Of a DNA stretch of 64,000 nt, positions 1 to 11,867 are shown one piece after another. This DNA is from Eucommia ulmoides. Lineage: Eukaryota; Streptophyta; Magnoliopsida; Garryales; Eucommiaceae. The notes below the pieces were generated by a model. It saw nothing but the letters and a program-made list of their open reading frames with translations. It made no database searches and was not told where the DNA came from. The stretch spans positions 11,193,546-11,257,545 of the forward strand of contig CM028334.1 in NCBI GenBank assembly GCA_016647705.1. The letters are read 5' to 3'. The first letter of the stretch is position 1. Every line of letters starts with the position of its first letter. Position numbers and translations under genes: made by a program.

Positions 1-826
1 ACCAAATTTTGGTTACTAGAGCTCACGTTATAAATTGAACAAAATTGACTCCTCATCAAGTTAATATGTATGTACTATGAAAAGAATGATATATATGATA
101 CCAATTACTACAACTCATCGAGCAAAAATAGAAAAAAGAAAAATTAAGGGGAAAAACATTGCAAACTTTAGTTTTGCGCTTCAGGAAGCATCAATTATTA
201 AAATCCTAATCTACATGGTGCTAACAATTAAAAAGCTATAATATCTTGTAATTCTTCAAGGTTTAACAATCAACTACCTCACTGTCATTCATGTGGCGTC
301 TAAGCATTTCATTTTATGTTTCAACATTATAATATTGAATGTAGAAGTGGTTAGCATTGCGACCAAACTCTGTACAGTAAAAGTTTCCAATTTTTCATCA
401 AAACGCATCATTTTTGCCTTGTCAAGGGCTCAGGCAGCGTCCGTGACAAGTGGTCTTTTATTTAAACCCAAAGAAGGATCTGCAATAACCTTGGGAAAAA
501 AAAAAAAAAAATATACTCTAGTATATCTTAAGTGGGACAAAGGCTTATGTAGCCGATCTTACAAAAGTGGGACAAAGGCTCAGTTGTTGTCGTTGTTGTA
601 TACTCGAGTGAATGAGAAATAAACAATACAAACTCAAGTAAATGGACTCCATGGTTTGAAGTAAAATAAAGCATAGATCAAAGCAATTTCGGAATAGCCT
701 AGTTAAACGACCAGTTTTAAAAACACCCATTTTGGGAAGAGATATGAATATATGAAGTGAAATTTGCCAACGAGAATGGGGGCCAGGAATAAACAGTATG
801 AAGACAACACTAAGAATTGTAGAAAA
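1..826. other. Intergenic, no gene seen
   Basis: AT-rich sequence with a short poly-A run near 495-510. The open frames here have no recognisable domain and no plausible splice structure, so I do not call a gene. Confidence 0.5.
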
Positions 827-1243
827 ATCCAATGGGCCTAAATCACTCTCAAAAGATGCCTTGTAAGAGGAGGATTGCCATTGGCTTTATATATAGCTCA
901 GGATCAGGTAACACAAGCGATGTGGGATTCAACACGCCCCCTCATGCGCAAGGTGGACTTTGACAAACCATTGCGAATGGATATCAGGGGGCCCAACATA
1001 AATATGGGATTCAACACACTCTTTTACGCGCTGGGTGGACTTTGACAAACCAGTGCGAACGGATATCGGGGGGCAACATTGATGTGAGATTCAACACGCC
1101 TAACATCAGACAAAAGCATGATTTTGATACCATATAGGAAAATTCAATGGGCCTAACTCATTCTCAAAAGACGCTTTGTAAGAGGAAGATTACCCTTGAC
1201 TTTATATATAGCTCAGGATCAGGTAACACAAGCGATGTGGGAT
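827..1243 (-). repeat. TRIM-like / short LTR repeat, about 1.3 tandem units
   Basis: Two head-to-tail units begin with AATGGGCCTAA (about 835 and 1148) and share blocks such as GCTCAGGATCAGGTAACAC. The same family recurs near 13640-13830 and 46190-46795. At 1128-1138 the junction reads TTTTGATACCATATAGG. On the minus strand this is TATATGGTATCAAAA, resembling the initiator-Met primer binding site TGGTATCAGAGC that follows many plant LTRs. I infer a short LTR element on the minus strand. It has no coding capacity. Confidence 0.5.
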
Positions 1244-1279
1244 TCAGCAAGAATGAACATACTTGTACAGCTTAGCAAT

Positions 1280-1599
1280 CTAACTAATTAAATTAAGTTT
1301 TCTTTCAGCCATCTCCTCGGCGGCTTTGAGCTGGTTTTCCTTGTACTCAAGGATGCTTCTCACCCTAACAGATTCACTGAATTCCTTGAAAAGTTGGTCA
1401 ATAATTTCATTTATCTTTGACTCAATAGATAATATCTTTGAAGCCATTTTAGTGATTGAGTTTTTCAACTGAAATAAAAAATAAAAAATAAAAAAAATGC
1501 TATCAGACGCACCTGGTGAAGTTCAGGATTTGCACTTGCATTCAATTTTGAATGTTTGCCCTCTATGTTTTTTTGCAAAATAGCAAGTCGAAGAAACAA
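1280..1599 (-). pseudogene. Possible exon fragment of an unknown coiled-coil protein
   Basis: The minus-strand frame 1468-1280 encodes 62 residues rich in Lys, Glu and Ile/Leu (motifs SKINEIIDQLFKEF and KAAEEMAERKLNL) and ends at a TAG. The composition suggests a coiled coil. A second in-frame stretch, 1599-1513, could be joined to it by removing 1512-1469, which has GT and AG ends, but 44 bp is too short for a normal plant intron. No upstream exon is visible. I do not recognise the family. It may be a captured or retroposed gene fragment, or chance. Confidence 0.27.
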
Positions 1600-2340
1600 C
1601 TATACTGTAAATTGCATTAAGAGCGAAAGAAAAGATGAAGTCTAAGTGTCTCAAAGTAAAATAATAGGTGATTTTACTGATAGAGTTACAAGGAAGGCAG
1701 GGAGAAATAATTTATTTAACCATGAAAAACAGTAAGCACCAAACAAATTTAAATTAGCATGACATTTATTATTAAGACTTGATATATATAAACACACCCC
1801 AATTACCTATGCTCAAAGCGAATACTTGCCAATAACTTATAAGACCTCCAATTTGGGCACAATCATCGCTCGCCATTCCTCTATTGCGCACATCATATGT
1901 CATGCATTTAAGCAGTTAACATACACAACCCATCAAAGAATAGAAGTGACCGACATGACTTGTCATAGAAGAATCGTTTGACCAACAATTCTACCATCCA
2001 GGTCTTGGTGGAACCAAGACACGGAATATAAGATGAGAGAAGGTGCCACAAGGGCCTATCATGAAAGTGTTTGATCACGCCACATTTTATGTGATCTAAT
2101 ATTACTAATCTACATTTTGTTATTCTTTTAAATAAAGTAAATTTGTATAATTGATTTATTTTATTTGTTTTTATAGATTTCTGGAAGTGTTGTTAAAACT
2201 TATTAATTTAGAGAAAATTGAACAAGGAATGAACGAACCATCGAATACCGAAGCAACTGAAGCATCATGCGCCCGGACATTCTGCCCGCAATTACAAGCT
2301 TGGTGCAGCTTGGAAAAAAAAAAGGGTTGTGACCCTTGTT
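1600..2340. other. Intergenic, no gene seen
   Basis: AT-rich sequence with no frame, RNA gene or delimited repeat that I can support. Confidence 0.45.
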
Positions 2341-2343
2341 TTA

Positions 2344-3574
2344 GGGCCCGTTCGGTAACCATTTATATTTCCATCCCATGCAACGGGATGAGAATGGAAT
2401 GAGATGGGATGGGAATTTTATTTCCTTCTTTGGAAGAGAATCGCGTTTGGTAACGACATTTTTTTTTTTTTTGTTCAGGGAACATAATTATGTTTGGTAA
2501 TGATTTTATCCTAAAAATCAAGAACGAACCCTAAAGTACAAATTTAAGAACAAATCCTAAAATAAATTTAATAACAAATCCAAGAACAACTTCAAGAACA
2601 ACAATCACAAATCCAAGAAGATATTTGCATAACACCAAGTACAATTTCGATTTCAAAATCAGAAACCCGAAATAGAACACCACAAATCTAAACCGAATTT
2701 CGATTTCGAACAAATTCAAGAACAATCACAACCACAATCAAGAAACCCTATCACAACCAAGAAATCAAGAATGAACCCAACCACAATCAACAAATCAAGA
2801 ACGAACCCTACCACAATCAAGAAGCCATATCTAGAAATGGAAATTTAAACCAAAGAATTGAAATCGATCAGGAAAATCGAAATTGAAATATGTTTCGATT
2901 TCGATTTTGAAATCGAAATTGATTTCGAAACCCTATTTCATTTTCAAAATCGAAATCGAAACAGGAAATCGAAATCGATTGCGATTTCGAAATCCTATTT
3001 CAATTTCGAACCTTAAGGCTTCGATTTTGAAATCGAAATCGAAATAGGGTTTCGATTTCAAAATCGAAACAAGAAATCTAAATCGAAACCAACAAGAAGC
3101 AGACGACGCCTTTGATGCATACGAATGAACAAAAAGCATACGAATGAACACGAAGACGACGTGGACGACGCATACGAACGAACATGAAGCAGACGAAGAA
3201 GACACCATTGATGCAAACGAAGAAGAGGATGCTGGATGAGGACGACGACGAACCAGGCGAACGAACAAAGAACAAAGAAGAAGAAAAAAGAAGAAAAAAA
3301 AAAAAAAGTTTGCTACAAAGTTTGAAGGCTAGTCTCACTAACAAATCTAAAAAAGATCTCCATGTCCTTTTTAAAGAATGGGAATCGGATGGGAAAAAAT
3401 GGGCACCATTTTTTTTTTGTTTCTCAATGCTTAAGAAATGGGAATGGTTTCTAGTTTTGAAAATGGAATGGGAAAGGAAATGAGATTTACCAAACACTAT
3501 TTTCAAACAGAAATTTCAAAAATTTGAGATGAGAATGGAATGTGATGGGATGGAAACTGTTACTAAACGGGTCC
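2344..3574. mobile_element. PIF/Harbinger-type non-autonomous element, TSD TTA
   Basis: The left end GGGCCCGTTCGGTAACC and the right end GTTACTAAACGGGTCC form imperfect terminal inverted repeats. TTA lies on both sides (2341-2343 and 3575-3577), the usual target duplication of PIF/Harbinger and Tourist-like elements. The element is 1231 bp with no transposase. Its interior holds an array of GAAATCGA-type words (about 2860-3080) and a purine-rich stretch that creates meaningless open frames. Related ends occur at 27807-29061 and 31645-32239. Confidence 0.75.
2860..3090. repeat. GAAATCGA / TCGATTTC low-complexity array
   Basis: The words AAATCGAAATCGAAA and TTTCGATTTCG alternate on both strands, so the array can fold on itself. 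Similar arrays lie at 28320-28580 and 54310-54960. Confidence 0.7.
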
Positions 3575-4249
3575 TTAGTTTTTTTAACCATGTGGGCCAC
3601 TGAAAGTTGGTTTTAAAGAAAAACCCATTTTCTTTGGGCCTTTTGGCCATGTGGGGGTTTCAAGAAGCCCATTAAAGTGGGTTCCTTTGGAAACCCACCT
3701 TTTTTTTCCATTTTTTTTGGGGGGTTCGGCACTCGGCAGTAACCGGCTGGGAGGAGGCAGTAGGGTTTTAGGATATTTTTTCTCTTTCGAGTTTCTTCCT
3801 TTATATAGTTCAGTAATTTTTAGGATTATTCATTTTTTTTTTCTTTGGATAGTAATAGTAATCAGTTTCCCTTTTCTTTCATTTTTTGGATTGCCGAATT
3901 GTTTTTTGGAGCTTCAGAATATCTTGGTGGCAATGAAGAATAATATTGTGCTGGGAATTCATTTGAATTTTTATTTAAATTGATTTTCTATTTAATCTGT
4001 AATAGTTGTGTTTATTATTACTGTTGAAAAATTGACTCGATAAATCGATAATTATAATTATCGCCGTAATTTGTAAAATTTTGAGATTTGTAATAATAAA
4101 CTATTTGTTATTTAATGGGCGGTTTGCTCAATCGGATTTTTTTTAACAGATTTAATTAATGACTATTATTAATGACTTAAGTTTATTAATAATAGGGGTA
4201 TGCACCATTCAGTTCCAAAATACAATTTTTTTTATCAATTACTCCAATC

Positions 4250-4289
<40 letters not shown>
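4250..4289. repeat. Poly-T tract
   Basis: Nearly 40 consecutive T bases inside the MULE-type element. Confidence 0.9.
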
Positions 4290-4291
<2 letters not shown>

Positions 4292-4315
4292 ACCAATAAG
4301 TTTTTTTGTCTTTTT

Positions 4316-4663
4316 CTGACCAAAATACCTCTCTTATGGATGTTGAATGTAACATTCAATAACTGTGAGTGTTGAATGTAACATCAACTGTTTATTTATT
4401 TTTTATTTTATTTATTTATTTTTTATTTTATTTATTTATTTTTTACTTATGTTATATTTTTCTGACCAATATACTCCTCATGTGAATGTTGAATATAACA
4501 TTCAACACTTGTGGGTGTTGAATGTAACATCACATTTTTTTTATTTTTATGATGCTATATTTTTCTGATCAAAATACCTCTCATGTAGATGTTGAATGTA
4601 ACATTCAAAACATGTGGGTGTTAAATGTAACATCAATTTTTTTTATTTATTTATTTATTTTTA

Positions 4664-4717
<54 letters not shown>

Positions 4718-4990
4718 GTTATATTTTTTCTAACCAATATACCCCTCATGTGGATGTTGAATGTAACATCAATTGTTTTTTTTTTTTTTTTTTTTTTTTA
4801 AGGATATTATCTTTTTCTGACCAAAATACAACTCATGTAAATGTTGAATATAACATTCAACACCTGTGGATGTTGAATGTAATATCAATTGTTCTCTTAT
4901 TTTTGTATGCAAAGTAAAATCCATATAATATTACATCGAACACCTGTGGATGTTACATTCAACACCTGTAAATATTGAATATAATATCAA
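4316..4990. repeat. Tandem units with palindrome GTTGAATGTAACATTCAAC
   Basis: Four to five units of roughly 110-230 bp repeat the pattern CTGACCAAAATAC, CTCATGT, then GTTGAATGTAACATTCAAC and a GGTGTTGAATGTAACATCA block. The 19-mer is a 9-bp inverted repeat around one central base. Spacing varies with poly-T and (ATT)n tracts between units. Confidence 0.75.
4671..4717. repeat. (ATT)n microsatellite
   Basis: About 15 uninterrupted ATT units between two palindromic units. Confidence 0.9.
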
Positions 4991-5888
4991 TTGTTCTCTT
5001 ATTTTACGTCACGTTTGGTAACGATTTTATCCTCAAATCAAGATTTATTGATTTAATTTTTTTTTTGGGGGGGGAACATATAGAAAGTGACAAAAGTCAT
5101 AAAGTTTGGGGTGAAAACTGTAATTTATGGCAGCGCTGCGGCAGTGGTGCACCAGTTTGACAATGTTCCTTATCGATGTAAAGCTCACAGGAGGGCATTT
5201 CGTTAAACTCATTCCGCACCATTTTTTAAAATGGGACTAATTGGTGCAAGAATGACCGACGATGGAAGTAAACGATGCAAGAAAAAGGTGTTGATGGGAC
5301 TAATCAGTGCAAAGAAAAATTGATGGGAGTAGGTGGTAAATAATTTTTTTTTTGGGGATTAATCGGTAATTTTTCCTTAATAATATTAGAAATGAAAAAT
5401 GGTGTCAAGTATTTGGAGTGAAAACCCAGATTTTTAATGGTATCAATTAAAACGATTTTATTAATTGAAAAGCCGTTGTTTCATATATATATATATATAT
5501 AACTATCTTTTCAATTATATTTGTATTTCAATATGATTGTTGCCGTCGCATTGTAAAATTTTTTAGATTTATGAAATGAAATAATAGTCGTTCGATTTTA
5601 GTATTAATTCTCATTTTGTAACGACCCGATTTCTCAGGACCACCACTTAGTTTTTCCTATAGAAAATTCAACTCCAAATATTTCACCATCTATAAATAAA
5701 TTAATATTACTGTTAATTCAGCTCTGATATCACTTTGTAACGACCCGATTTCTCAGGGCTACTACGCGATTTCTCCCCTTGGATAATTAATACTAAAACC
5801 GAACGATCAATATTTCATTTCATAAATTTGAAAATTTTTACAATCCGACGGCTACAATTATAATTGCAATACAACGATAATTGAAAAG

Positions 5889-5925
<37 letters not shown>

Positions 5926-6604
5926 CAGTGGCTTTTCAATTAATAATTAATTAATTCGTTTTAATTGATACCACTAAAAATGTGGCTTTTGACTCCAAAT
6001 ACTTGATACCATTTTTCATTTCAAATATTATTAATGAACTTAAGTCATTAATAATAACCATTAATAAAAAAAAAATAAAAATTGATTGAGCAATATAACC
6101 GCCCATTAAATAACAAATAGTTTATTATTTATAAATCTAAAATTTTACAAACTACGACGATAATTATAATTATCGATTCATCGAACCAATTTTTCAACGG
6201 TAAATAATAAACACAACTATTACAAATTAAATAGGAAGTCAATTTAAATAGAAATTCAAATAAATTCCCGGCGCAATTTCAGTCTCATTGGCCTTGCAAT
6301 TAAAGCTGTGGAATTATGAGTCAACGCTCAGTAGAATTTCAACCCCTCTGATACATGCATTTAATCAATTCCCGAATAAAACACATAGACGTATATCTCA
6401 CATAATTTTCACATAATACTTACTCTTAAATATTTCATGAAAAACAACAATTGTAATAGTAATTGCATAAACCACACAATACACGATGAGATATTAAATA
6501 CATATATTAAAAAAATTAAAAATTCTACCTAAAATCCGAAACCGAAATCCGAACCAAAATATTAATTATTGCTCAAAAACATCCCAAATCCATAATACAT
6601 TAAC

Positions 6605-6614
6605 TTTTTTCCTA

Positions 6615-6649
<35 letters not shown>

Positions 6650-6650
6650 T
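6605..6650. repeat. (TA)n(CA)n microsatellite
   Basis: TA repeats run directly into CA repeats; part of the LTR. Confidence 0.85.
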
Positions 6651-6682
6651 AATTGTACGTGATCATCACCTTAATGTATATA

Positions 6683-9600
6683 TCTATATAATAAATCAGC
6701 TCACTTATAAAGAGGACCGTCGGATCAAGAGACAAACATCAAGCATATTCGTAGCCGTTGGATTACTTTTTTATTATCTATATAATAAATCAGCTCATTT
6801 ATATTGGTAGCCGTTGGATGTCTCTGGATATTGGTAGCCGTTAGATCAAAAATCATTTCAGAAGTGAATTTGAAAATGTCCTACAGTGGCTACAGTAACT
6901 TTTTGGCAGGAAACATTTAAGACCCTTAGATCTAACTTTCAAGGGCTGAGATACATTGTTCACAAAGAGATATTTGATTCCTTTGTTCTTTCAAGATCAG
7001 TGCCCTCTCATTCTTTCTTTCACTGCCATGTTCTCGCTTCTCTCTATCGCTCATTTCTCTCATTCACACTTCGTTACCGTTACCGCTATAGCTCGAGCAA
7101 TACGGTGCCCTCACCGTCTCTCTAGCCCTCAACGTTCCCAACCGACATCGATCGATCGGTTATCTTCGCTCAACCTTCGATGGATCACCACCACCGTCAT
7201 TGCCATCACCAACGCTTTCACCATCGTCGTCGCCAACTACCAGCGCGGTAGCCGTCATCGTTGATTCGACCAGATCTGAGTTTGATTTGGCTAGATCAAA
7301 CTTCAACTGGTGACGATGCGATAGCGATGGCTGTCGGTGGTCAAATCTAGATGGCTTCTTTCCTCTCTCTCACTTCCACTTAAGTTCAACCACCCATTCT
7401 TTCCTCCATGGATGTGTTGCATTTGCAGCGGGTGGATCAGGGTCGCCTTGGATGGGAATCAGTGTGCATTTGGGGCTTCCCATTCATAGGTAATTTTTAA
7501 TGCTTTGACGTTCTTCGTAGCATTGTTTGTTACAAATATTTTGTGTGTGATTGTTTGTTTTTCGGTATAATCAGAAAATGGAGAAAAAGACTAGATGTTT
7601 ATCCATGGCCATCGCCATCGCTGCGAGTCCATCCATAACCCTTCTGATTGTTGTTCACTACTCTAGATTCGATTTTGCAGCAGTTCAAACTAAAAATCTT
7701 TGTTTTGAAATTCATTAGGTTTGAATTTGGTTTTTTTCTCTCTCTTGATTTTGGGTTTCCAAAGCCTTAAAAGTAAAGCCCTTTCTCTGTTTTTCAATTT
7801 CTATTTCAAAACCCTTCTCCCCTCCATCCCTTAACAGAAATTTCTTAGAATTTCTCTGTGATTTTTTCGATTTCAGATCTTAAACGGGTTACACAGTGTT
7901 AAGGCCAAACTAAAGTCTCCCGTTGGTAGGATTGGCCAAATGCTCCAGATTACTTGGTCTATATTCTCCAATATTTAGCTACTGAGTAATTACCTCAATC
8001 TCCATAGTCTCAATTTCTTTTTTCTATCTTCAATTTACTGTATTTGCATTCTGGTTAGATCTAAGTTGAGTTCATATCACTACAGGCGTTTCTATTGAAA
8101 ATCTCTAATTAATTTAGGTTTCTGTTTTCCCTATAATAGGAGGTTGGTTTTCACTATTTCTGTTTTCAAGATATGCCGTAAGTATATGTTCTGGTTGTTT
8201 ATGTTCCCTGTGATTTCTGTTTTAGTTAGTAAGGCCCGATTTGTTAGTGTTCTTTTGCGAACAAAAACAAAAATTTGGAAACAAAAAAAGTTGTTTCTAT
8301 TCTGCTCCATTTGTTAGTAAGGCTCATTTTGTTAGTGTTTTTGTTGTTCAGAGTTTTGTTTCAAGTTTTATAGGAACGGAAACAACAATTCTGAAATACT
8401 GATTTCTAATGGTGTTCGGTGTTATAACAGTATCTATTCATTGTTCAATTACTAATTTATCGGCGTGAGAATTATTGTTATTTTTCTGTTACCTATTGAA
8501 GCTTTTGTTTTGAAATTCAATTGAACAACACATTTCAGCAATTTTTTTTTTTTTTTTGTAGTCACCTTATTAGTGTCGTGTATTTTGTTTCATTGAGCTA
8601 ACAATTGCTTTAAATGAGTGTGATCTCTTTTCTTTAATTGGTTCTAGGCATTCAATGACAGTGGAGCTCAATCAACAATGATATCCAAAATCTGTACTAG
8701 GCGTTGTTGGTGTGAACTACTGGTAATAGTTGTTCTATTCATTTTCACATATTTAGTTAGAAAATACAATGTACAGTACAAATTTATATAATTTAGTTGT
8801 AAGTACACGCATACTACTAATGGCATATTTTTTCCCCCTATAATCATATGGAACAAGCCAAAGTGGTCTTACAGCCCTGTCATCCAAAATTTGCATGCTC
8901 ATCCAACTAATGAATATCATTGTATTTATTTCTCAGTTGTCTTTGTAAGTTTTTATAACTAATATGTTGGTTATTTGGTAGTGATGTGTTCATTTCAACA
9001 ATTTTTTTAGTCATTGTCTTTAGGCACGAGTTATAATCAAACAATTGTTAGTATTTTTCTGGATTGTTAATATTTTCAAACAATTGTTAATATTTTTCAA
9101 ATCAATTTGTTTTTTATTTATTTATTTATTTATCTATTTAACATCTAATTTTTTGAGATTTGGAATGACCTAATCTAGATTTGTTTATTTTTTTCTTTTA
9201 GCCTTTTCACGTCTAATGCTGTGAAGCAGAATGCAAAAATGAGATTGGGGAACCTAATAAGAAAATGAGGTACTTTATTTTCTCCTGTTTTTAGAATGCA
9301 CATTGATGACTATGACGATTTAATGTTTGAGGACAAATTCTCATATAATGAGGTACTTTGCAGACTGTTTGCTCAGCTCTTTGATTATACGTATACATAA
9401 AGAGCGCTTTATACACAAATTCTCCCAGATGGAATGTCCTATTTGTTTGGGTAGTGTATATCGTGTTCCTTTTCTTTTGATTTTTCTATTACTCTCCCGT
9501 CACTAGATTTTATAGTGGGTTTTCAAAACAGGATGGATAATTGGAGGAGACACAAAGAACAAGATCAAAGAACTGAAAGCCATCTCTGGGTATGCACTAC

Positions 9601-11170
9601 TTCCATGGATTTTATTTTTCATTTCTTACTTTACATTCTATTTGTTCAATGGCATTTTTCTAATTCCTTTGCCACCTGAACTATTCCATTGGAATTTATG
9701 CTTTAAATTTGAGCACAATTGCACTTGATAATTACAATTTTAGTTTGCTATGGTTGAAGGATTTTAGGCCAGGGTTCAAAATTGATAAATTAAAATTGAA
9801 TTTGATATCATATCGCGTAGTAGCTTTATAAAAAAAATTATTTAAAAAAATATTTTAGCAATGGACAACCTGTGCATAGTGATTTTGTAGAAGAAGACTG
9901 AGGAATTTTAACCCAAAAAATGCTGAAAATTCACAATTGGTTACATGTAAATCTTATAATTTTGTTTTGTTTTATTCTTTCCCGCTTTATCTCCTAAATA
10001 GTCCAATCATTTTCTGTGTATTTTGGAGTTTAGAATTTCATCTATCGCGTATGAACAGTCTACTAGAACAAGTGGTCATTTTGTTTCTTTCTTTTCTGCG
10101 GGAACACTACATTTGAATTTTAACATAAGGGTTCTCTGAATTTTGATTGAGGAGAGCATAAATTGCACTTTTCTCAACACCGAGGTAATTTTTCCCCTTA
10201 ATCCATTTTAATTCTTAATTGTATTCAATCATTCTATGTGTAATATGTAATTTAATCGTAGTAGTTCTAATCCATTTCAGGGTTTATTTTTTATGGCAGG
10301 CATCATCGATTTTAACGTGTGAATGAAATTTTTTGGGTTTTTGAGATTATTGATGTTTTAGGGTTGAAAATGTTTCAAAAACTTTTCTTTATAGAATATT
10401 TGGATGAGAATATTTTTAAGACAAAGCGTTCGTACATTCAGTGAATAGATCTGAGAGTCGTGAGCAAAATTGTTTTACAATTTGTCTTTTCGTCTGCGGT
10501 CGTTTATTTTGATATTTTTGTTCATTGTAAGCATTATAAGTGATGCTGGATATACAGTAAAAATTAGTTTCATTGTTCGTCACTGATGGTTGATGGCTGG
10601 AGTTGCACTATGTATCATTTACATAAATACCCCCATAGATAGTAAGATAGTTACATTGACGCACTTGGGGGAAGTCAGTTGAAGATTTGCTTTTACTTCT
10701 GCATGTGGACTCGCTATGAAAATTTGGGACAAAATGCTAATTTTTTGGAAAAATTGAACAAGTAGATTTAAGAACCTCCCTAATTCTACTGGCACTGGTA
10801 GTCTGGTAGTAGCCATCGCTGGAGAAATGGATTTATACGAATGAGATAACAAAGATTAATAGCAATATGATGACTATGCATGGCGATGGCGATCGAAGAG
10901 AATCGCTGAAGGAATGGAATTACACAAATGAGACAAAGGGTGAATAGAGAGGCTGATGAAGAGAGAAGGATATAGGATGTTATGAGCAATTTTATTTTGG
11001 GTTGTCTATTAAAAGTTAGATTATATTTTTGTGGTTTTTTATTTATTACATGAGCAATTAGAGAGAGTATATTATATTTTTGGGTTGTATTAATTTCAGT
11101 ATTAAATTATATATTAACTTAACAATGAAAATATTAAAACTCGTGCCTTTAGGCACGGGGTATACGCTAG
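6683..11170 (+). mobile_element. Non-autonomous Helitron, about 4.4-4.5 kb
   Basis: The 5' end TCTATATAATAAATCAGC lies at 6683 and again at 6777, so there are either two nested insertions or a duplicated terminus. The 3' end has the hairpin CGTGCC-TTTA-GGCACG followed by GGGGTATACGCTAG, ending CTAG at 11170. The insertion falls between A (6682) and T (11171), the Helitron target preference. No Rep/helicase frame is visible. The interior (about 6886-7500) is more GC-rich than its surroundings and may be captured gene sequence, but I recognise no protein. The insertion lies inside an LTR whose second copy at 42.5-43.7 kb lacks it. Confidence 0.75.
11143..11160 (+). terminator. Helitron 3' hairpin
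   Basis: CGTGCC and GGCACG pair around a TTTA loop about 10 nt before CTAG. This structure marks the 3' terminus in Helitron rolling-circle transposition. Confidence 0.75.
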
Positions 11171-11213
11171 TATACATATATGTGACATATGCTCATAATT
11201 TCTTAACTAGTAA

Positions 11214-11260
11214 TTATTATTATTATTATTATTATTGTTGTTGTTGTTGTTGTTGTTGCT
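11214..11260. repeat. (ATT)n(GTT)n microsatellite
   Basis: ATT units followed by TTG units; they create a spurious Tyr/Cys-rich open frame. Confidence 0.85.
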
Positions 11261-11575
11261 TCACAACACACAGACATGTAGGTATATATGGTTTGTGGCG
11301 TTTTCATATAATGAAGACACATGCCATTATTTCTATTATTTATATAAATACTCTCTTAAAATAAAGAAAATATTAATTATATTTCAAAACTTTTAAAAGT
11401 ATGTTTTAAATAACATAATATTTCCAAGCTTTTAAGAGTCCAATTAAAATTAACATTTTAACTCAAAAAATTATTAAATATTATTTATATCATAAATTTA
11501 CAAAATAATCTCAAAAATATTAAACTTATATAAAATAATATTTTTCAAAATATAAATTTTTGGAGTACTACAGGT

Positions 11576-11867
11576 CACATATTCAGATCTAGAATATATA
11601 CACTCAATTTTGTTTGTATAATATTTTTTTACATATTTATACGGGAACATTCATGCAATATGATTTGCGTCAATATTTAAAACAAAATAATGACATGCAT
11701 ATAAGTATATAATTTTTTAATCTATATTTTAGTGTAACTTTAATTATATTCACATAATTTACATGCAATCAGCAACCGAAAAATTAATTGAATGTAACTA
11801 AAAATTGTAGTTAAAATTTATATTAAAAAAATATTACTAAAAAAATACTTGAATGTAACTAAAAATA
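11576..11867. other. AT-rich intergenic, no gene seen
   Basis: About 20-25% GC, with no supported feature. Confidence 0.45.

Larger units (their letters stand above)
4195..5376. mobile_element. MULE-type MITE, 9-bp TSD TTAATAATA
   Basis: TTAATAATA occurs at 4186-4194 and 5377-5385, immediately flanking the element. The inverted arm at about 6010-6060 carries the uninterrupted sequence and so serves as an empty site. Ends GGGGTATGCACCATTCAG and, reversed, GGAAAAATTACCGATTAA match imperfectly. A 9-bp duplication is typical of Mutator-like elements. There is no transposase; the interior is mainly tandem palindromic units and T/A tracts. Confidence 0.7.
3915..5610 (+). repeat. Left arm of an inverted LTR pair, split by an insertion
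   Basis: Positions 3915-4194 plus 5386-5610 match the reverse complement of about 5787-6290. Shared landmarks are CGATAATTATAATTATCG, the TA tract and GTATTAAT near the inner edge. The arm lacks about 60 bp of the LTR end present in the right arm. The 1182 bp between the two pieces is a separate inserted element. Confidence 0.65.
5737..11575 (-). mobile_element. LTR (minus strand) interrupted by a Helitron
   Basis: On the plus strand the LTR begins TGTAACGACCCG at 5737 and ends GGAGTACTACA at 11575. Just left of it, GCTCTGATATCACTT is, reversed, an initiator-Met-type primer binding site (TGATATCAGAGC), so the element reads on the minus strand. A second LTR-like start TGTAACGACCCG lies at 5617. 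Without the Helitron the LTR is about 1.35 kb, close to the related 1.22 kb copy at 42517-43738, which shares its start block and a final TATAAAATAATATTTTT block. It resembles a gypsy LTR. No coding region remains. Confidence 0.6.

Noticed and set aside
293-622. 109-codon plus-strand open frame
   Set aside because: No recognisable domain; crosses a poly-A tract and low-complexity Lys run; no splice or promoter support.
2933-3506. Overlapping frames with Ser/Phe-rich proteins
   Set aside because: Produced by GAAATCGA and GAA/GAC repeats inside a MITE.
11080-11364. 94-codon frame with Tyr and Cys runs
   Set aside because: Encoded by (ATT)n/(GTT)n microsatellite at the Helitron/LTR junction.
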